64,000 nucleotides of DNA from Polychytrium aggregatum (lineage: Eukaryota; Chytridiomycota; Chytridiomycetes; Polychytriales): the NCBI RefSeq assembly GCF_025602895.1, contig NW_026516223.1, positions 558,001 through 622,000 of the forward strand, written 5' to 3'. This document shows, in pieces, positions 22,523 to 34,749 of the stretch. Position 1 is the stretch's first letter. Each line of letters begins with the position of its first letter. A model generated the notes under the pieces. It worked only from the letters and a program-made list of their open reading frames with translations. It had not been told where the DNA came from and made no database searches. A program made the position numbers and the translations under genes.

Positions 22523-25500
22523 ATGGACCGGCACGTGCGGCTGCGGCGCGCTTTCCGGATCAAGCCGGGGCGCCGTGCATTCGAGTGCGCACTCGATCCG
22601 CAGGCCGCGCTGTGGCTGGCCAATGCAGCGCTCGCAAGTTCCACCGCTCCCTTTCTGTCGGCCGGCCAGCCAGGTGCGGCACAAACCCAACTTGCCCAGC
22701 ATCGAGCAGACATGGAACGGACTACTCGGATGGACTCGCCGAGCCCCAACATCTCCCGGCTGCTGCGAGAGCGAGAGCTTGGTGGGCAGCGCCCCGGTAC
22801 CCATCTGCATCGGGAGCGCAAGGCCTATCTGTCGATCGTGCCGAACCACACCCTGCACAACATCGTCTATCCCCAGGGCCACTTTCGGAAATTCACACCC
22901 GACGGACAGGTGGGCTGACCCAGCCTCGATGCTGCGCTGACTCGCCCTGCGTCCCTGTCGATCTGCTTGTCGTTCTCTGCGTGCCCGAATGCAATCGCTC
23001 CGGGCAGCCCTGTCCCTGTCAGGATGGCGCTGCATCCCACGTCCGGACGATGCCGGGCACCATCACCATCACCAGTGCCTTTAACACCAATGCGCAATCG
23101 CCGGGTCGACCGTTTCCGCCCACAAGCATCTCGTTTTCTATACCCGGTGCTCTGTACAGGTATACAAATACCTCGGCCCGAGCGTCAACAGCCTCACCGT
23201 CGATGCCCGCAACGTCTTCGACACCCTCTTTTCGCTCGAATACGAAGTGCATCTCACCAACGGGCCCGAGTCGATCTGCAAGGAGTTCTGTCTGTTCTCT
23301 GCAGATCACAAATACGTAAGACTCCTGCTTCCAGATTCATTCAGTGCACGATATACGACGAGTATCCCAAACTGGGGCTGGGCTGGGCCTCGTCCACTTA
23401 TCCAGCCGAGGAGGCCTGCGATCCCTCAAACTAACGGCCCTTGTCTGATTGCATCTGGCAACTGGGGTCCGGCCTTTTGGGACGGCGCCGGGCTGGGCTG
23501 GGTTGGTTCGGTCTGGCCTGGGCCGGGCTGCAGATGATTGTCGCCTCAACGGTGTCGAGCAATACCATCCACGACCGCCAGCGGCGATTCCCAAACTCCA
23601 TGCGCGGAATGCAAGCCCTTGACAATGTCACCTTCTGGATCATCTGCATCAAAACAGGCGAGGTAGTAGATCGTGCCGATGCAGGACTGAATCGTGGATA
23701 TCGATGGCGGATGGCTGTGTTCCTTTGGGCTCCCAGCATCACCAAAGCAACCTGAAAGCACGCCTCGATGCTTTATCTGTCGGTCGCTGACTTGCCTGCT
23801 TTTGCTTGCACTCCAGATTACCGATCGCCGTATCTATAAGGATGACCACATCTATCTGCAGAACCATTCGGGTGTACATCTCAACGGGAATCTCTTGGGC
23901 ATTGTATCGGTCCCACATCAGTCCATTTATATCGTGCACATAACGGTAGGCGTCCGGTGATATCGTTTGGTTGACAGCATATCCATGCAGCCTTAGCCGT
24001 CGCTGACGTCTCTCCCTCCAGCCATCGGGCAAGTTCATCGATGTCCGGACGATTGGCTGGCTGAACTCCGAGGACGACGAGCTGCATCTCCAAAAACACT
24101 GGGATGCCGAGGAAAAATTCCAGCGCAAGCAGTACGAGAGCGAGAGCGCACATAGCCTGGACTACCTGCTGGATTCGGGTGGCTCCTCGCCCGTGACGCA
24201 GCCGCCTCCGGTCCAGTTCTCGCGGGGAGGACGCTATCACGGCGATGCATTTGACCCCAACCTGCATCAAGTCCCTGTATCGTCGGCTTCAGATCCGTCT
24301 CGCTTCAATATCCTCAGTCGCATTTGGAGCCAGACTTTTGCAGCCATGGATCCGCAGATCTCGGACGGCGAGTCGGTGAGTCATACGTATTGGCGGCTAG
24401 CGAGAAACAAATGCGGGGAAAGTGCTCGTGCCCTGTGGGAACATGGAATGCTGTAACTTGACTGACCTCGTTCGTGAACAGAGCCATATGCCTTTGAGCG
24501 GAATCAAGCACCGACTGATGGCGTATTTGTTCCGGCGGGCCGTGTCCTCCAAGAGCCCTCGGTGGGTGTCGATTGCTGTGCTGACATGGGTCATGCTGGG
24601 ACAAACGGTGGTGCGCCGCCGGCCACCTAGCGACTGTGGCGCAAGTTGGTCGAAAGAGTAGCTCACGAGCGATCATGCCAATGATAGCAATGATAGCAAT
24701 GATAGCAATGATAGCAATGATAGCAGCGGGAGCAATGAGTGCGACGCGACCAGAACATAATCGCAAATCGTGCTGAATCTCCGTGGCTGTGTGTATCATT
24801 GTGGACGCAGCATAATGCGCCACTACTACATGTCCTTCCAGCACTTTGCATCTCTCGCCATGTGGAGGATGCAGTTCCTCGATGACAGACACATTTTGAT
24901 CAAGTTTGGAAGCCTGGAGCACGTCACCGGTCGGGTAAGGCCAGATCGCATGATGCTACACGATTGCGCCGCCCTCGCCAGCACTCCTTCAGACTCGGAC
25001 CTCGCCAATTCACCACGATGGAATCGCTATCGGCTTGGCTGACGATAGAGTTCAGACTCGGCGTCATTCCATACCTCTTTTTTTGCCATCTACTCCCTCG
25101 AGACGACCCATATCATCGGCGTGTATGAAAGCAACTCGGAGGAGCTGCTCTCGATGTATGAGAAATGGAACTGCCTTCAATCGTCATCGTCGGCGCTGCC
25201 GCTGCGGACCACTCCCCACTCGTTCATAACCAACCCCTCCAACAACGAGTACGCACGCGATGCGCTGCGGAAGCAAATCCACTCGATCCGCAAGGCGCGC
25301 AACGGCGGGTAAGTATCGCAGCGCCGTTGGGCGGCACTCCCATGATGATTGTGGTGCCGTACCGCTGGAGCATCCACGGAGACGATCTGTCTGCTAACCC
25401 ACATCTGTGCCCGCCAGAATGATCCAAGCAAATCGACGGGTCCTCCAGGCGCTTCCTGTTACTGCACAGTGCACTACGCCGAGTCCGTACTTTGACCACT

Positions 25501-25990
25501 CCATTTTCAGCTACGATGAGAAGGCCATCACCAACACCGAAAAGTGAGCATTTGCACGCCCCTCGCCAGCTGTGCTGAAGCGAAGCTGCTGCCCTACTGA
25601 GGTCTCACGGACTAGCGCTGGGTGTATTTACTCGTCTCGTTGCTGATAGGATACGCCAGTGTGTGGACATTCCAATCAAGTTTTACGATCGGGAAACGGG
25701 GTCGCTCAAGTACAAGTTTGATCTCGACATCCAATCCAATCCGCATGGATATGCTCCTCCGCCGCGCAACTCAAAGTGGGTGTCCATGGCCCGTCCACCG
25801 CTCTGCATGGTTCCACAGAGTGATATGGCTTGGTGTCCGTGCTGCTCGGCTGCGATTGCAACTCACTGGCGTCTCGTTGTTGCGCAGACGATATGTATCC
25901 TATGTGTTCCATCCTACAGATCCGCTGTTTTTCGCTATCGTTCAGTGCGCCGGACAGCCACCGGTTGTTAGTGTGCATCTGCGTGCCTGA
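22523..25990 (+). CDS. DET1: DET1 homolog, DDB1-CUL4 ubiquitin ligase adaptor
   Basis: In plants and animals DET1 binds DDB1 and acts with COP10/COP1 in CUL4-dependent ubiquitination. Eleven exons: 22523-22909, 23127-23315, 23534-23662, 23817-23945, 24022-24375, 24482-24561, 24811-24934, 25049-25308, 25418-25543, 25650-25775 and 25888-25990, giving 668 residues (human about 550). Matching landmarks in order: HFRKFTPDG, KEFCLFSAD, GKFIDVRTIGW, GIKHRLMAYLFRRA, MWRMQFLDD, ESNSEELLSMYE, LQALPVTAQ, FDHSIFSYDEK and IPIKFYDRETG. The extra length is an N-terminal extension of about 70 residues and a loop after the FIDVRTIG segment. The start gives MDRHV, like the animal MDHHV. Intron 6 holds a 9-bp repeat. 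Confidence 0.92.
24679..24726. repeat. 9-bp tandem repeat in DET1 intron 6
   Basis: About five copies of AGCAATGAT, entirely inside the 249-bp intron 24562-24810. Confidence 0.9.
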
Positions 25991-26506
25991 GCGCAGGGCA
26001 AGCCAGCTGTCGCTGTACTTGCCGAGCTTCCTGGCCGCCGAATCGAGCCACATCGGGCAGCGTCCTGCTCAAGTCAATGGCTGCCTGCAAAATCACGTCT
26101 CCACTGCACACATCACGTCCCTCACCTGCACCGCATCCCCAAATCGCGTCGAAACAGCCACGGCGACAAAAAACAAAACTGACAACAAAACAAATGGCGC
26201 ATTGCGCATCCGATAGACTCTGCATGTAATGCGCTTCTTTTTGAAATCAAAATCAGACACCTCTTTCTTGTGCCGTTCTCGAATCTGTGCCGCGATTACC
26301 GGCCGCTGGCTCAATCTAGGTCAGCGCCAGCGCGATCGTTCCTGCTCAGATCAGACTTCCCCGATGGAAATCGGTTCATGGCGCCGCCGCGCTTGATGCC
26401 TTGCGGAATGTCCATCTATCAACGCCGTGCCTTTGCTACAGCTCCGAGCCAAAGCCTGAGATCAGAGCCTAAGTCTGAGGTCGCTGCAGTTCATGGTCTG
26501 CGCGCA
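25991..26506. other. Convergent 3' region, DET1 / SEC8
   Basis: About 516 bp between convergent stops. AT-richer than its surroundings near 26160-26260 (runs of AAACAAAAC), consistent with 3' UTR ends. No gene seen. Confidence 0.45.
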
Positions 26507-29500
26507 TCAGTGCTTGACAAACCAGGCCTTGAGCTTGGCGAGCACTTCGTTGTACGTTTTCCTCTCGGGCAAGGTCTCGTCCACCAAGCCATCGGCATAC
26601 TTGAGATCGATGATCACTCGGTATTCGTCGAACGAGAATTTGAACGGAGCATCCTTGAGTGACTCGATAAGCTCCTGATAGCGTCAAGGGCAATGTACCG
26701 AGTCAACCGACATGAACAGTGCCCAACGGACGTGCCCGTGATCAACCAGCATGAGTGCAGTCTCTCGTCCAGCAGACATTGCGCATAGGCCACATACCTC
26801 TGGGCTCATCTGGAGAAGCTTGAAGTAGTGGCCGGCACGGTCAAGGCTCTTCTCCTCGACCGAGCTTATGTTGTTGATGTTTTGCTGGAGCGATCGATAA
26901 TTTTTGATCAACTTGTCGGCGCCATAGTCGTTGATGCGGCGGATGTAACGAACGCTGTTGCAGAGCAAGTGCGTGATCAAGGCAGCAATGCCGTCAAAGA
27001 CGAATCTGGCCCACACAGGTTGCGATCGAGCGAAGGAAGGGAAGGAGGGAGGGAGGGAGGCTGTGAGTAGGAGATCCTGCGCTCTGCGCAACCAGTGCTC
27101 GATACTGCAACGAGTGCACGGCTGCGGACAGGCATACTTCATCCGTCGGGGCATCAACGTCGAGAGGAGGCACTCCTCCATCAGGGCCATGTCGTTGTTT
27201 AGCATTCCGATGTAGCCGTCAGGTCCGGCTGGTGGGCTGTCCAGCACATAGCTTCCCTAGAGAGTGTGTGGTATTCGTTGTCATGACGGATGAGCACGGA
27301 GGTGAATTACCTCATCTCAGCTGCCTTAGATACTGTCTCTCTCCAGGTGACAAATGCCTGGCTCGACCAGCACCCAGTAAATGCGCCGTTAACTGTATCG
27401 GCTGCGGTGCTCACCTCTCGGAAGGCAAGGTCGAGATAGTACATGCAGTGGAGCCGCACTTCGATCCTCAGCGAGAACAGAGACACCTCCGAGAGGTTCT
27501 GGAAGCTATCGAGTATATCGTTTGTGCGACTGGGGCGGCCGAGTCAATGCAGGTGAGTTTTAATGTGCACCCGTGCGTGGTCGTGGAGCATGCAAAGAAA
27601 GGGCAATGGGGCACCACTAACGTGATCATGTCGGGCGTCAGAGGCAAGATGGTTGATCTCTCTTCCTCCACGATCATAGCAGGGAGACTGTCGAGCGACC
27701 AGTTGATGGAATCCTGATGGGGCCGACGAAGCAAACAAACAAGCGCACAGCATGTATCGTTAGTCGTGCCCTTTATGAAGCCCGCTCATTTCATATTGCC
27801 ACAGGTACCTCTCCCAAATCCTCTTGACTGGCCAAACTATCCTTCGCGAGAGGCGATGGCTGGGGGACAGCCTCGCTTCGGATACGCAGTTGAATGATCT
27901 GTGACAGAAGCCATTCCTGGATATGACGATTGGTTAGTCGATCGCAGGCGACTCACGCGAGGGCACGATCGATGCCGTGGCTAGGAAGGAGCGCGATCAC
28001 ACAATAGAAAGGCGCTGCAGAGTCGAGTCGATGACCAATCATCGCAACCCTCGCGGCTGAGTTGTGCATGGTCCACCGCCCCATACCGTGCTGTGATGAA
28101 GATGGGCGATCGACTGAATCTTTCTGAGATCAAAGATCAGCTCTGGTTGGTACAGCGACCGTTCGGACTTGAGCTGCTGCTCCAGGATGATTTCCTGTTG
28201 TATCATTCGTCAAGTGACTGTTAGTGAACGAAGGGTGCAAATATTCTGCTCGATCGCGGTGGCCAGGATGACACCGAGACTGGAGCCTTGGGCCGTGACA
28301 TCGTACCATTTGTCCAAGCTTTTCGTTGACATCTTTGTTGACGGGCTGAGTCGATATGGTGCGGGTGGGCTGGTCAGGTCCGGATGGGCTCTCATAATTC
28401 GGCACGCGGCAGGCGAAAGCGTGCTGGTGATTGAGAGAGATACGTACCCCTTTCAAGAAATATGTGTTTTGAATGAGAATATGCACCAGGTCCTCATGCT
28501 GTGCCCAGTTGGCAGTCAGAATCTCGGTTGGGCGGTCCAAGGCGACGCCGTCCTGCGACATGATTCCTGCGATGCGCACAGAGTGTCAGCAAACCACCAG
28601 CAGCGACAGAGATGATTGCCGCATCTGCACTTGCAACCGCACGTGCGAGCTAACGGCTCCAGCCAAGCTCAGATATGGCGAAGTAGTGCCTACCACGGAA
28701 GCGCCCGCAGCACTTTTCGTAATATCGAATAATCAAAATCTCTATCATCTTCACAAACTCGTCCTGGTGTACTGGCAGCTCAAGGAGACTGCGACACATC
28801 TCGTGGATCAGCACCACCAAGGCGATTCCGCTCTGGTAGCAGTGCCAGCAGCAGCAGCCGCATTGATGGATTAGGCTCTCGCGATTCAACAGCGTTGGCT
28901 CATTCAAGTCATAAGAATGTTGGGCTACAGGGACTCACCTTGAGCAACGGGTAGCCGGAGAGCTCGCAACAATACTCTGTCTGGAAGGCATCCGATCCTG
29001 TGGCCGCAGTGATCTGGCGAGTCAATGGCGAGTGCTGCCTGGCTGGATCAATGAGGAGACTATCTTGATGACACAGGAACTCAGAGGATCTGCCTACCGT
29101 TGACGTATTGATTGTAATAGTCCAACACACGCTGTTCGATCTGCGGCATAAAGTCTTCCATGATAAAGTCGTCCATAAACGGTATGAATCCCGAAAACTT
29201 GCATTTGAACACGCTTTCGCCGATCCAAGATGTGAGGGAATGGCAATCAGTTGTTGTGTGAGCGTGCGCATGACGCACACAGAGAAGTGCAAAACACGTA
29301 GCAGAGCGCGCTGTCATTTCAAGGCAAACAGGCATATGCACCTGAGCTTGGGCGAGCCCTCGACGTTGATGATGAACTCGCACGTGGGTCCAAATACGGC
29401 CAGGATGTTGTATGCATCCGGCTGGTGGACGAGCATCCGATGACCTGTGGCAATGACATGGGCGTATTTGTCGACTATGCCAATGCCAAGGGCCGTCATC

Positions 29501-32500
29501 TGGTCGTGCTCGCTGGTGTCGACGCCAAAGTTTGTATCGAGACCGCCAGAGGTGTTTTGGGACTGGGCCTCCATTTTGTGATATAGCGCCAAGATATCAT
29601 CTGACGGAACCAGGCCAGCAAGATGGTATAGATTCTGGCGACCATAGCAAATGGCAGGATGATGGGTTGTTAGGCACGTCGCGCACTCGAGTGGAGCACA
29701 AAGGCACTTGGCTGGAACAATACCTTGCTCACTCCCTGCTTCTTCGGGCGCCGCTCTCGCAGGATTTGGTTGAGATCGTTGCTCTCGACAGCCACACGCT
29801 TGGACGTGGTGATGTAGTCCGAGATAAGGGTCTTGACCTAAGAAGCAGCAGTCAGTTAGGCATGGCCGACGATGCCAGACCATGCAGCGAGAGGCCAAGG
29901 CTCATGCGACTGGGCTGCTCAAGTAGTTCAATCTGAAAGTGTCGCCGAGGTACTTGAGCCGTCTCATGTTGCCTACCTCGCTCTCGACGGCTACCACAAC
30001 ATCCTTCATCATGTACCCTACATTTGACCCGAGCACAAAAATCACATCGCCAATGGTGGCTCAGTTTGTTGGAACCCATCGCAACAATGGCCGAAGAAGC
30101 ACCCTGTGGTGATGGTCCTCTGGCCTCGTCACTTACACTGGTCGCTCAGATTCCCTGACTGTGGGTTCTCCTGCAATTGCAGCCGAGAGAGGCGGGTCAA
30201 GCAAAAAGTCAGCATCGCGAACGAGTGTATAGCCTCTCGCCGATCCGTTCTTCCAAGACGTCATCCACTCACAACAACTTGAGCAAGGAAGCATGGTCAA
30301 GGCTTGATCATCACCTTTGAGATCTGCTGCACCACCGAAACCACAAAGGCGTGACCCTCGAGGACACACTGCAGTTTCTTGTACAGGTCGCTCAAAAACT
30401 CAACCAACAGCCCAGACTCCTCCTTGGACGGACTGCCGAACAAATCGGGCAGCATCAGCGAGGAAGTGGTGGTTTCGAGGCCAGGGGCAGCTCTGGACGA
30501 GCCTGACTTGAAGGCTGTCTGGGTGGCCCTGCCGAATGACACAATCAGATGAGTATCGGCGGCCGGACTAAATCCTGGTTCAGCCCAATGGTGCATTCCA
30601 AACGCCGACGTCACAGAAAACACTGTCCTTTCAAACAGAGGACTGGAAAAGGTGTGCTGCAGAGCCCACGGCGACTTACTGCTGACTCGTTTCTTGCAAG
30701 GTCCTCTCGACCAGATAGTACAACTCGATGGACATACGCTCCTTGATCATGTCACTCGAATCTGCAAGCTTCCCGAGATGGAAGAGTCCCTCGATCAAGG
30801 ACGCCATGTAAATGTTTGAATCGGTTTCTGGATCAACCGAATCGTCATCCTGCCACCGAGAGCATCAGTGGATGTTAGCTGCTGTCCCAGTGCACCATTC
30901 CCTTATTACCGGAGCCCCTTCGATTTCGGTTTGGTATGCTCACCGCAGACGTTTCATCCCCTTGGTCATCCGAGGCTGGGTTTCCCAGAGTTTTGGATGG
31001 TGGTCGTATGAAATAAGCATCTGGTAGATCTAGCTCTGTGCAACAAGTGCTTATCCAAGTGTCCAGGCTGAAGTACATTCTCTCTGTACCTTTGCTGGCA
31101 AATTTTCTGCTCTCCTTGACAGCCAGGTTATCGTTGGAACCTTTCATTCAGACCCAAGCACCAGTGCCGAGTGTCGAGTGTCGAGTGTCGAGTGTCGAGT
31201 GTCGAGTGTCGAGTGTCGAGTGTCGAGTGTCGAGTGTCGAATGGATAAATGACATTTGTATCATCGTAGCAAGTGTCAGGAGACGGGGAAATCTGTCAGT
31301 TGATGACGCTTCATACTTTCCGCCATCGATCTTCGTGGATATCGCTCGGCGATGCAGTAGATACAGACCCTGTTTCCCCAAGCGCTCGAGGCTGAAGGGA
31401 CTCTTGAGATAGAGATGGTTATGCAGCTCCTCGATGAGTGTTTCGTGGATTTTCTGAAGAGGATTGATCGTTTGATGGTACGACACGTGGGTGATGAGTA
31501 AGGACGCACGAGTCTCACCGCAAGGCTGGAACAATGGAGCCGGCGGTTACTGTCGCATGGTGATACGCACGCTTTGGATTTCGATGAGGTTCTCTCGGGT
31601 TTGTTCCAAGCCACCAATCTCCCGACACTCAGTTCCGTTGGCGGTCTTGAGGGCCGCCATGAGCGTGCGGACGGCGGCGAGGTATAACTTGCGCGATATG
31701 AGACTCTCGATCACCGATGGCGTCTTTTGGAGGTCGTCGCTGTGGTCAAGCGCGGGAGCACGCAGTTAGAGTCATGATGAACTTGGTGTGTGTTGGGCTT
31801 GGGAGGCAGGACAAGTAAACGTGCTGTTTACAGCTTATTTGGGCTATCAAGAAGAGGATTCGTACATGACATCCAGGAGCCGGGACATCTCCTTGTATTG
31901 GAGGCTCTTCAAAAAGAGGTGGAGCAGATCGAAGCGCTTGCACTGGAGTAGCTCGCGACACTGCTCCAGATTCTGTCGGACAAGCCTGGTTCGTCGCTGC
32001 GAGTCTGTGGTTGTGGCAGTGAAGGGGAGGAGATACAAGATACCATTTGTATTGAAATCGAGAAGGTCCGAGACGGGATCGCTGCGATAACGGCCAGAGT
32101 ATCGGCACGGCAGTCTGTGTCGCTTGCTCAAGTTATGGCGAACAGACGATACGAGGCACCATTGACCCGTCGACAATGTGGCACCCACCTGAGATATGGT
32201 CTACAACTCCGCTGAAGGCCTGGATGGCCGAGTTGAAGGCTTGGTGATAGTCTGTCAGAGCCCGTTGGTCAGATAAACGGCCGTGAGCATCACTGGGTTG
32301 GCTGGGTAGCCGATGGCCAGGGCTGGACTTACCGTTCACGAGCACGTCCATGGCTGACTCTAGCTTGCCGTAGATCTCGGTGAAGGCCTTGTAGTTCTTG
32401 CCCAGGGTGCTCGAGTCCAGCAGCGACAGTGAGTGGGGCACTGGGTTGAACTGACGACGCCCAGCAAGATGTCGTGAGAAACGGTCAGCAATGAACATGG

Positions 32501-33033
32501 ATGGCAGTTATAAAGCAGCCCTTCCGCCTCCTGCCTCAGCACACGGATCGGGTTGCAGACACAAGGATGGGCGATGAAAGGAATGGTGAAATTGGCCTCG
32601 GAACCCGTCGCGATTTACCGCACACGATGCGATCATCGCCCTGCCAAAACAGCATGCAGCACGGCCGACGCGATGCAGTTGGCGGCCTGCAAGAGCAGGA
32701 TGTGCTTCATGGCGCCTGTGCCCTGCCCAGAGACAATCCCCTTCCTGTCGCTGCCGAGATGATACCCACGTCGTCTTCCGTCATGAAGCTCCACGACATT
32801 TCGATTTCACTCATGACGCCTTTAACGATGGGCGGTAGGGTGTTGTTTTGCTCATCGTCACCGTCGGACTCGCGATCCATCAAGTCGCTGCCATAGGACA
32901 ACGCGATCGCACTCGCCGGCCCGCTCGAGTTGCTTCGGAATCGCTCTCCCCTGACGCCCTGCGAGCCTCGCACGTCGAGGTTTGGGCTGCGAGAGTTTGC
33001 GATCTTTCCACTAGGTCGATTGCCGCCGAACAT
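26507..33033 (-). CDS. SEC8: Exocyst subunit SEC8 (EXOC4)
   Basis: Tethers secretory vesicles at sites of polarised growth. Twenty-five minus-strand exons: 33033-32770, 32450-32333, 32251-32189, 32004-31866, 31739-31571, 31453-31369, 31140-31090, 31035-30944, 30849-30680, 30528-30315, 30170-30137, 30059-29977, 29837-29724, 29634-29342, 29213-29098, 29042-28939, 28832-28694, 28566-28448, 28194-28087, 27916-27809, 27713-27622, 27529-27415, 27256-27138, 27005-26798, 26674-26507. The sum is 1094 residues, and phases close throughout. Matching pieces: FNPVPHSLSLLD, LEQCRELLQCKR, ETLIEELHNHLYLK, LRIEVRLHCMYYLDLA, YRSLQQNINNI. The donor after exon 6 (GTCTGT) and the acceptors of exons 12 and 16 are the least certain. 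Intron 6 contains a 7-bp repeat. Confidence 0.9.
31168..31241. repeat. 7-bp tandem repeat in SEC8 intron 6
   Basis: About ten perfect copies of GTGTCGA. The stretch is open in several frames only because the unit lacks stop codons. Confidence 0.95.
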
Positions 33034-33604
33034 GGGTGTGGGTGTTGGGTCTGTTTCGACGGTTGCGGAGGTTTTGCTGGCTGAAGGAGATGAAGAAGTT
33101 TGAGTGGTGCGGATGGAGGCACAAATGATTATGGGTGCGATGGTGGTGGACGGTGAGTGCCAGACGGTTCCGAGAGGAGGCAGGCAAAGCGCAAATCAAA
33201 TTGCAGGTAAACCGGGCAGTACTTGAAAGCGCGAAGAGCCGGGAGCGTGAACAATTGCTATATATTGGTTTGGAGGAAGTGCGAGCGAATATGCGAATGG
33301 AAGGAATGGAGGGGGGGGGGCCGAGTCAACCCAAGCCAAGGCAAGCCAAGCCGGGTGTCGATGAGGAGACACTCCTCTGCACGCCAGCTCCGGGCGAGAA
33401 GGCCAAGAGGCCCGACAATTTCATCGTGGTCAACCCAATCAAGCACTCTCTCTGTTGGGGCGACGGGGCGCCAAGCACTGTGAAGATGGGGGAGGGGACG
33501 TCGAGGACATCAGACAAGATGCTTCTCCAAGAACAGACCGCAGCCGTTCGCACTGCCGCGATGGAGGACTCTTTCGCGATGCCAGTGATGCTTTCGAAGG
33601 ATAT
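33034..33604. other. SEC8 5' region / mL49 3' region
   Basis: About 570 bp between the SEC8 start and the mL49 stop, both on the minus strand. Open frames at 33135-33650 plus and nearby have no domain. A G-run lies near 33312. Probably the SEC8 promoter. Confidence 0.45.
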
Positions 33605-34350
33605 TCAAAAGCCCCGAGCAGTCAGCCAGTCCCGGATTTGGTTGACATAGTTGCCTTTCAGCCGAATGCTATGGGTGAGCGGGTTGACGACAATGTTCTG
33701 GGGAGGGATGATCTGTTCCAGATCCTTTGCAAGCCGCTGCAGAAGCACGGGCAGAGTCGGAGAGGAGAGAGACCGCGGGAGAGTCAGCGAGAGGGCCTCA
33801 ATCGCGGGAATAGACTGACCAATCGCTCAATTGAACCGCTTGCAGGACTGGGCACGGCTTGTGCGAAGGACAGGCAAGCAGACGGAGGGCGCATACGCAG
33901 CGGAGCAAGCCTGTGGTTTGTTCCGCATGGTAGCCTCAAGCCCGATCGCCATATACATGTCCGCCGAGCCAGGCGCCGAGTCTGTCTGTCCTGGGTTCCG
34001 ACTGCTCGATCGCAGGATGCAGGTTGGATTTGCACGGTGGATGCGGCCCGTACCTCAATATCGCCTTCGATTCTGCGGATCAGCGTCAGGTGCCGCGAGC
34101 GGTTGTTGCGAAAGTCCGAATAGACCGGCAGCCATCCGGCCACGGTGGTGCGCTTGACATTGTAGGCCAGCTGTTCCTTCGGGATCGCTTCGGTGGTGCT
34201 CGGCAGGACGACGTCGATAGTCTTGGTGACGTTGGGCTTCTTTCGCTTGTCGATCAGGGTGATGAACCGCTGCTGGATCGAGACTGGATTTGACTTGGCT
34301 GCGAATGCCGATGGCAGTCGTGACGAGCGGGCAATCTGAGCAAAGGACAT
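33605..34350 (-). CDS. IMG2: Mitochondrial large-subunit ribosomal protein mL49
   Basis: Two minus-strand exons, 34350-34054 and 33736-33605, join in phase to 142 residues. An Arg/Ser/Ala-rich N-terminus (MSFAQIARSSRLPSAF) is a likely mitochondrial presequence. The mL49/IMG2 core follows: AYNVKRTTVAGWLPVYSDF, then TLIRRIEGDIE at the splice, then IIPPQNIVVNPLTHSIRLKG and the family-typical end NQIRDWLTARGF. The acceptor was placed at CTGCAG before RLAKDLEQ because a long pyrimidine tract precedes it; an in-frame alternative would add about 24 residues. The minus frame stays open far upstream of the chosen ATG through the neighbouring promoter, but that translation is low-complexity and was not included. 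Confidence 0.92.
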
Positions 34351-34749
34351 GGTGCTGGAGGCTGGACGAATATGGGCTGGGCGAGAGCAGGATCGTCGGG
34401 AGGCGGGATGTGTGTTCGGCTCGATCGGACAGTCGGTCGGTCGGTCGGTCGGTCGGTCGGTCGGCCGGGTTGGGGGGCTCTGTCGATCGGTCGATCGGGG
34501 TCTGGGGCAGATGCGCAACGGCGAAGGACCAGAGAAAACGCAGAAAAAAAGCGGTGCGCAATGAATGCGGTTCGAATTCGCGGCCGAACCAGCCGCTGCG
34601 ATCGGCCGCGTTGCTCCCGAGCCAGCAAACAGCAGCCAACAGCCCGACAAGAGGATCGACCAGACAGGGCGGCGGGAGAGGGGGAGGCTGGATTCCAAAA
34701 AAACGCAAAGCGGAGGCCGAGCCCGGCGCAGACCCCATCTGGAGCAGCA
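34351..34749. promoter_or_regulatory. Divergent 5' region, mL49 / HMG-box gene
   Basis: About 400 bp between divergent start codons, holding a (GGTC)n run at 34432-34464. Likely bidirectional promoter by layout; no TATA box seen. Confidence 0.45.
34432..34464. repeat. (GGTC)n microsatellite
   Basis: About eight copies of a 4-bp unit in the mL49 / HMG-box intergenic region. Confidence 0.95.

Noticed and set aside
28210-28395. Possible extra SEC8 exon around 28210-28395
   Set aside because: Flanking exons join in phase 0 without it and no splice pair brings it into frame with a family match.
34560-34590. tRNA B-box-like GGTTCGAATTC
   Set aside because: No matching A box or foldable cloverleaf could be seen around it.
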